From Oceaniovalibus sp. ACAM 378 (GTDB lineage Bacteria > Pseudomonadota > Alphaproteobacteria > Rhodobacterales > Rhodobacteraceae), in contig NZ_VSJK01000001.1 of the NCBI RefSeq assembly GCF_008085915.1, forward strand, positions 186,001 to 250,000: DNA of 64,000 bases. Reading direction: 5' to 3'. Of this stretch, positions 62,213-64,000 are shown one piece after another (the first letter of the stretch is position 1; every line of letters starts with the position of its first letter). The notes beneath the pieces are model-generated. The model saw nothing but the letters and a program-made list of their open reading frames with translations. It searched no databases and was not told where the DNA came from. Made by a program: the position numbers and the translations under genes.

Positions 62213-63370
62213 TCAGGCATGGGTCAGCTCCACCTGAACGACATTGGTCTGGCCAACCGCGAAACAGGCGGCGCTGGATTCAAGGTAGAACCGCCAGTTG
62301 CGCAAAAATCCCTCATCATGGCCCAGTTTGCGAATCCGCTGCGACTGGCTGTTCAGGCGATCGGCCCAGATTGCGCAGGTGCGGGCGTAGTCAGGCCCGA
62401 AGGCATGGCTGCTTTTGACCCTGAGCCCGACCTGCCGCGCCTGATCGGCGATGATCGCGTCCGACAGAAGCATACCGCCGGGAAAGGTATACTGTCGGAT
62501 ATAGTCTGAACTGCGCCGGTAGATGTCAAAATCGGCGTCCGCCACGGTGATCGCTTGAATCATCGCGCGTCCCTGCTCGGCCAGTCGCGCCTTGAGCGTG
62601 GCGAAATACGTCGGCCAATATCGCTGCCCGACGGCCTCGACCATCTCGATCGAAACGATGTTGTCGAATTGGCCGCCGCATTTGCGATAGTCCTGAAGCC
62701 GTATTTCGCCCCGCCCGTCCAGCAAGGCGTCGGCATAGCCTTTCTGGCTGGGTGAGATTGTCAAACCGGTGACATGACGCCCGCCATCGGCCGCGCGTGC
62801 GGCAAACCCGCCCCAGCCGCAGCCGATCTCCAGAACACGCTCGTCGCCACCCATTCGATCCAGAATGCGGTCGTATTTTCGGTTCTGTGCGCGGGTGAGA
62901 TCGTCATCACCGGGGGCGAACATGCCTGACGAATAAGTCATGCTTTCATCAAGCCAAAGTTGATAGAACTCGTTGCCGACATCGTAATGCGCGCGGATGT
63001 TCCGCGCCGCCCCGCGCAGGGAATTGGCGCGCGTCAGGCGGTTTATCAGGCGAAACTGCAGATTGTTCCAGAAGTTCGCATAGTCGTAATCCTGAAACAG
63101 ATCGAGGTTAAGCAACCCGACCTTCATCAGGGTCTCGATCGAGGGCGTATCCCAAAGACCCGCGACATAGGTTTCCCCAAGCCCGATGTTGCCGCGCGCG
63201 GCGATTGCCTGAACCGCCGCCCAATCGTTGATCTGCATCTCGGCGGCCGGTTCGCCCGCCCCGAAATCATGGACCCCGCCGTCAGGATCACGCAACCTCA
63301 GGCTGCCGGTCTGGATGCGTTCGCACGTCTCCAAGAGTTTACTTTTTAAACGTTTGTCGAGAAACGACAT
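62213..63370 (-). CDS. cfa: Cyclopropane-fatty-acyl-phospholipid synthase family methyltransferase
   Basis: This 385-residue SAM-dependent methyltransferase of the Cfa/mycolic-acid group has the SAM loop VLEIGCGWGGFA, the upstream NIRAHYDVGNEFYQLWLDESMTYSSG and the C-terminal FLRNWRFYLESSAACF. These enzymes add a methylene or methyl group to unsaturated membrane lipids. The ATG at 63370 shares one base with the DUF1365 stop. In Rhodobacter, cfaA of this arrangement belongs to the RpoE singlet-oxygen response. Whether this acts as Cfa or as a furan-fatty-acid type enzyme cannot be decided. Confidence 0.9.
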   Translation of the reverse strand: MSFLDKRLKSKLLETCERIQTGSLRLRDPDGGVHDFGAGEPAAEMQINDWAAVQAIAARGNIGLGETYVAGLWDTPSIETLMKVGLLNLDLFQDYDYANFWNNLQFRLINRLTRANSLRGAARNIRAHYDVGNEFYQLWLDESMTYSSGMFAPGDDDLTRAQNRKYDRILDRMGGDERVLEIGCGWGGFAARAADGGRHVTGLTISPSQKGYADALLDGRGEIRLQDYRKCGGQFDNIVSIEMVEAVGQRYWPTYFATLKARLAEQGRAMIQAITVADADFDIYRRSSDYIRQYTFPGGMLLSDAIIADQARQVGLRVKSSHAFGPDYARTCAIWADRLNSQSQRIRKLGHDEGFLRNWRFYLESSAACFAVGQTNVVQVELTHA

Positions 63371-64000
63371 CAGGTAATCTCCGAATTCGGGGGTTTGGGA
63401 TGGGCGCGGTATCGCGCCCCTTTCAGTTTCAGACACAGGGCCTGCCAGTAAATCAAAAGGATCGTGCGCAATGCGCCCAAAGGGCGGCGCAGGCTGGCGT
63501 TGAGCAAGCCCGCGTTGGTCATTGGCAAGCGGGGCCCGGACAGCGTGGCGATCACACCCTCCGGGCCGTTGCGGTGCAGGATGCGGATCGAAATCCGATC
63601 CAATGATATGTCAAAGCTGAATTCATATGTCCCTGCAACGTCTTGAAACGGTGAGACATGCAGCGATTTTGGCGTTTCGATCCGGGACTGCTTGGTAATG
63701 GTGGCAAAATCCGGGTTGTGACAGAAATACGAATGGCGATCTCCGAAGGGGGTCGAAACCTCGGCAATCACGGCGACAAGCGCGGTATCCTCCATCACCA
63801 GCCAGAAACTGACCGGATTGAAGACATAGCCCAGAAACCGCGGTTGGGTGAGCAGAAGCAGGCGCAGTTTGCGCTGCCCCAATCCCTTTGCCGCCAGAAC
63901 CTCGCGCACCCAGGTTGCCCCCCGCCCCTGTCCAGGCTGTCCGCCGTGGTCGCAATCGTGCACCGTCATCAGATTGAACCGGTTGCGCGAAAACAAACCC
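63370..64000 (-). CDS. DUF1365 protein (5' end beyond window)
   Basis: At least 209 residues are visible; the gene continues past the window end, since full-length members are about 240-270 residues and begin upstream of the NRFNLMTVHDCDHGG stretch. Family motifs are GYVFNPVSFWLV, EVSTPFGDRHSYF and KSLHVSPFQD. DUF1365 genes almost always precede cfa-like genes and are thought to take part in fatty-acid modification. It overlaps cfa by one base. Confidence 0.88.
   Translation of the reverse strand, partial: GLFSRNRFNLMTVHDCDHGGQPGQGRGATWVREVLAAKGLGQRKLRLLLLTQPRFLGYVFNPVSFWLVMEDTALVAVIAEVSTPFGDRHSYFCHNPDFATITKQSRIETPKSLHVSPFQDVAGTYEFSFDISLDRISIRILHRNGPEGVIATLSGPRLPMTNAGLLNASLRRPLGALRTILLIYWQALCLKLKGARYRAHPKPPNSEIT

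Noticed and set aside
61939-62220. A 93-codon minus-strand frame between cfa and the TspO-like gene
   Set aside because: It is Arg-rich with no ribosome site or motif; the shorter 31-codon frame in another phase is more protein-like.
1-64000. Search for CRISPR arrays, insertion sequences, phage genes and integration sites
   Set aside because: No regularly spaced repeats, transposase or integrase motifs were seen. The tRNA-Thr at 60478 has no integrase or direct repeat of its 3' end within the window.

Overview
The window reads as chromosomal DNA of a GC-rich alphaproteobacterium, most likely a Rhodobacterales (Roseobacter/Paracoccaceae-type) marine or soil bacterium. The grounds are the Sinorhizobium-style agl operon, family types common in that order (FMN-dependent glutamate-synthase-like protein, fused 5-oxoprolinase, DUF1365-cfa-TspO set), dense operons with ATGA start/stop overlaps, and consistently GC-rich third codon positions. 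Assignments rest on reading motifs and gene order, not on database searches. No transposase, phage gene, CRISPR array or rRNA is visible.

Region 1 (1-10.8 kb) is sugar uptake. A minus-strand operon aglE-aglF-aglG-aglA-aglK encodes an alpha-glucoside ABC importer and a GH13 alpha-glucosidase. A plus-strand operon of a LacI-type regulator (AglR), a GH1 beta-glucosidase and glucokinase diverges from it. The shared promoter region carries two palindromes with the core CAAAGCGCTTTG, and one follows a good sigma70 promoter for aglR.

Region 2 (10.8-26.6 kb) is one long minus-strand run: glgP-glgB-glgC-glgA-glgX-malQ-pgm, then an FMN glutamate-synthase-like oxidoreductase and a quinone oxidoreductase. 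Glucose released by region 1 can be phosphorylated by Glk, isomerised by Pgm, activated by GlgC and stored by GlgA/GlgB. GlgP, GlgX and MalQ return it. GlgB carries an unusual Lys/Ala/Pro-rich basic N-terminal tail.

Region 3 (26.9-45.4 kb) is mixed housekeeping and envelope genes. It holds a MATE exporter, a fused HyuA/HyuB oxoprolinase, the conserved yfgM-bamB-der set, an RND efflux pair with a TetR-like operator on its promoter but no regulator beside it, an unrecognised 160-residue protein with a palindrome upstream, an Atm1-type ABC exporter and a LysM protein.

Region 4 (45.8-60.0 kb) is the most interesting. A two-component system (OmpR-type regulator plus histidine kinase) is followed by a YfdX-family periplasmic protein and a MoxR/DUF58/DUF4381/BatA/BatB/BatD operon. 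batA has a one-base frameshift exactly in its MIDAS metal-site motif, and BatB and DUF58 have degenerate versions of that motif. After a broken patatin remnant come mprF (lysyl-phosphatidylglycerol synthase/flippase), a DUF202 protein and a rhomboid-like protease. Together this looks like an envelope-stress neighbourhood.

Region 5 (60.0-64.0 kb) has a tRNA-Thr(UGT) and a minus-strand set DUF1365 (cut by the window end)-cfa, then a possible 31-codon ORF-TspO-like-DUF2177. Similar sets belong to singlet-oxygen/ECF-sigma responses in related bacteria.
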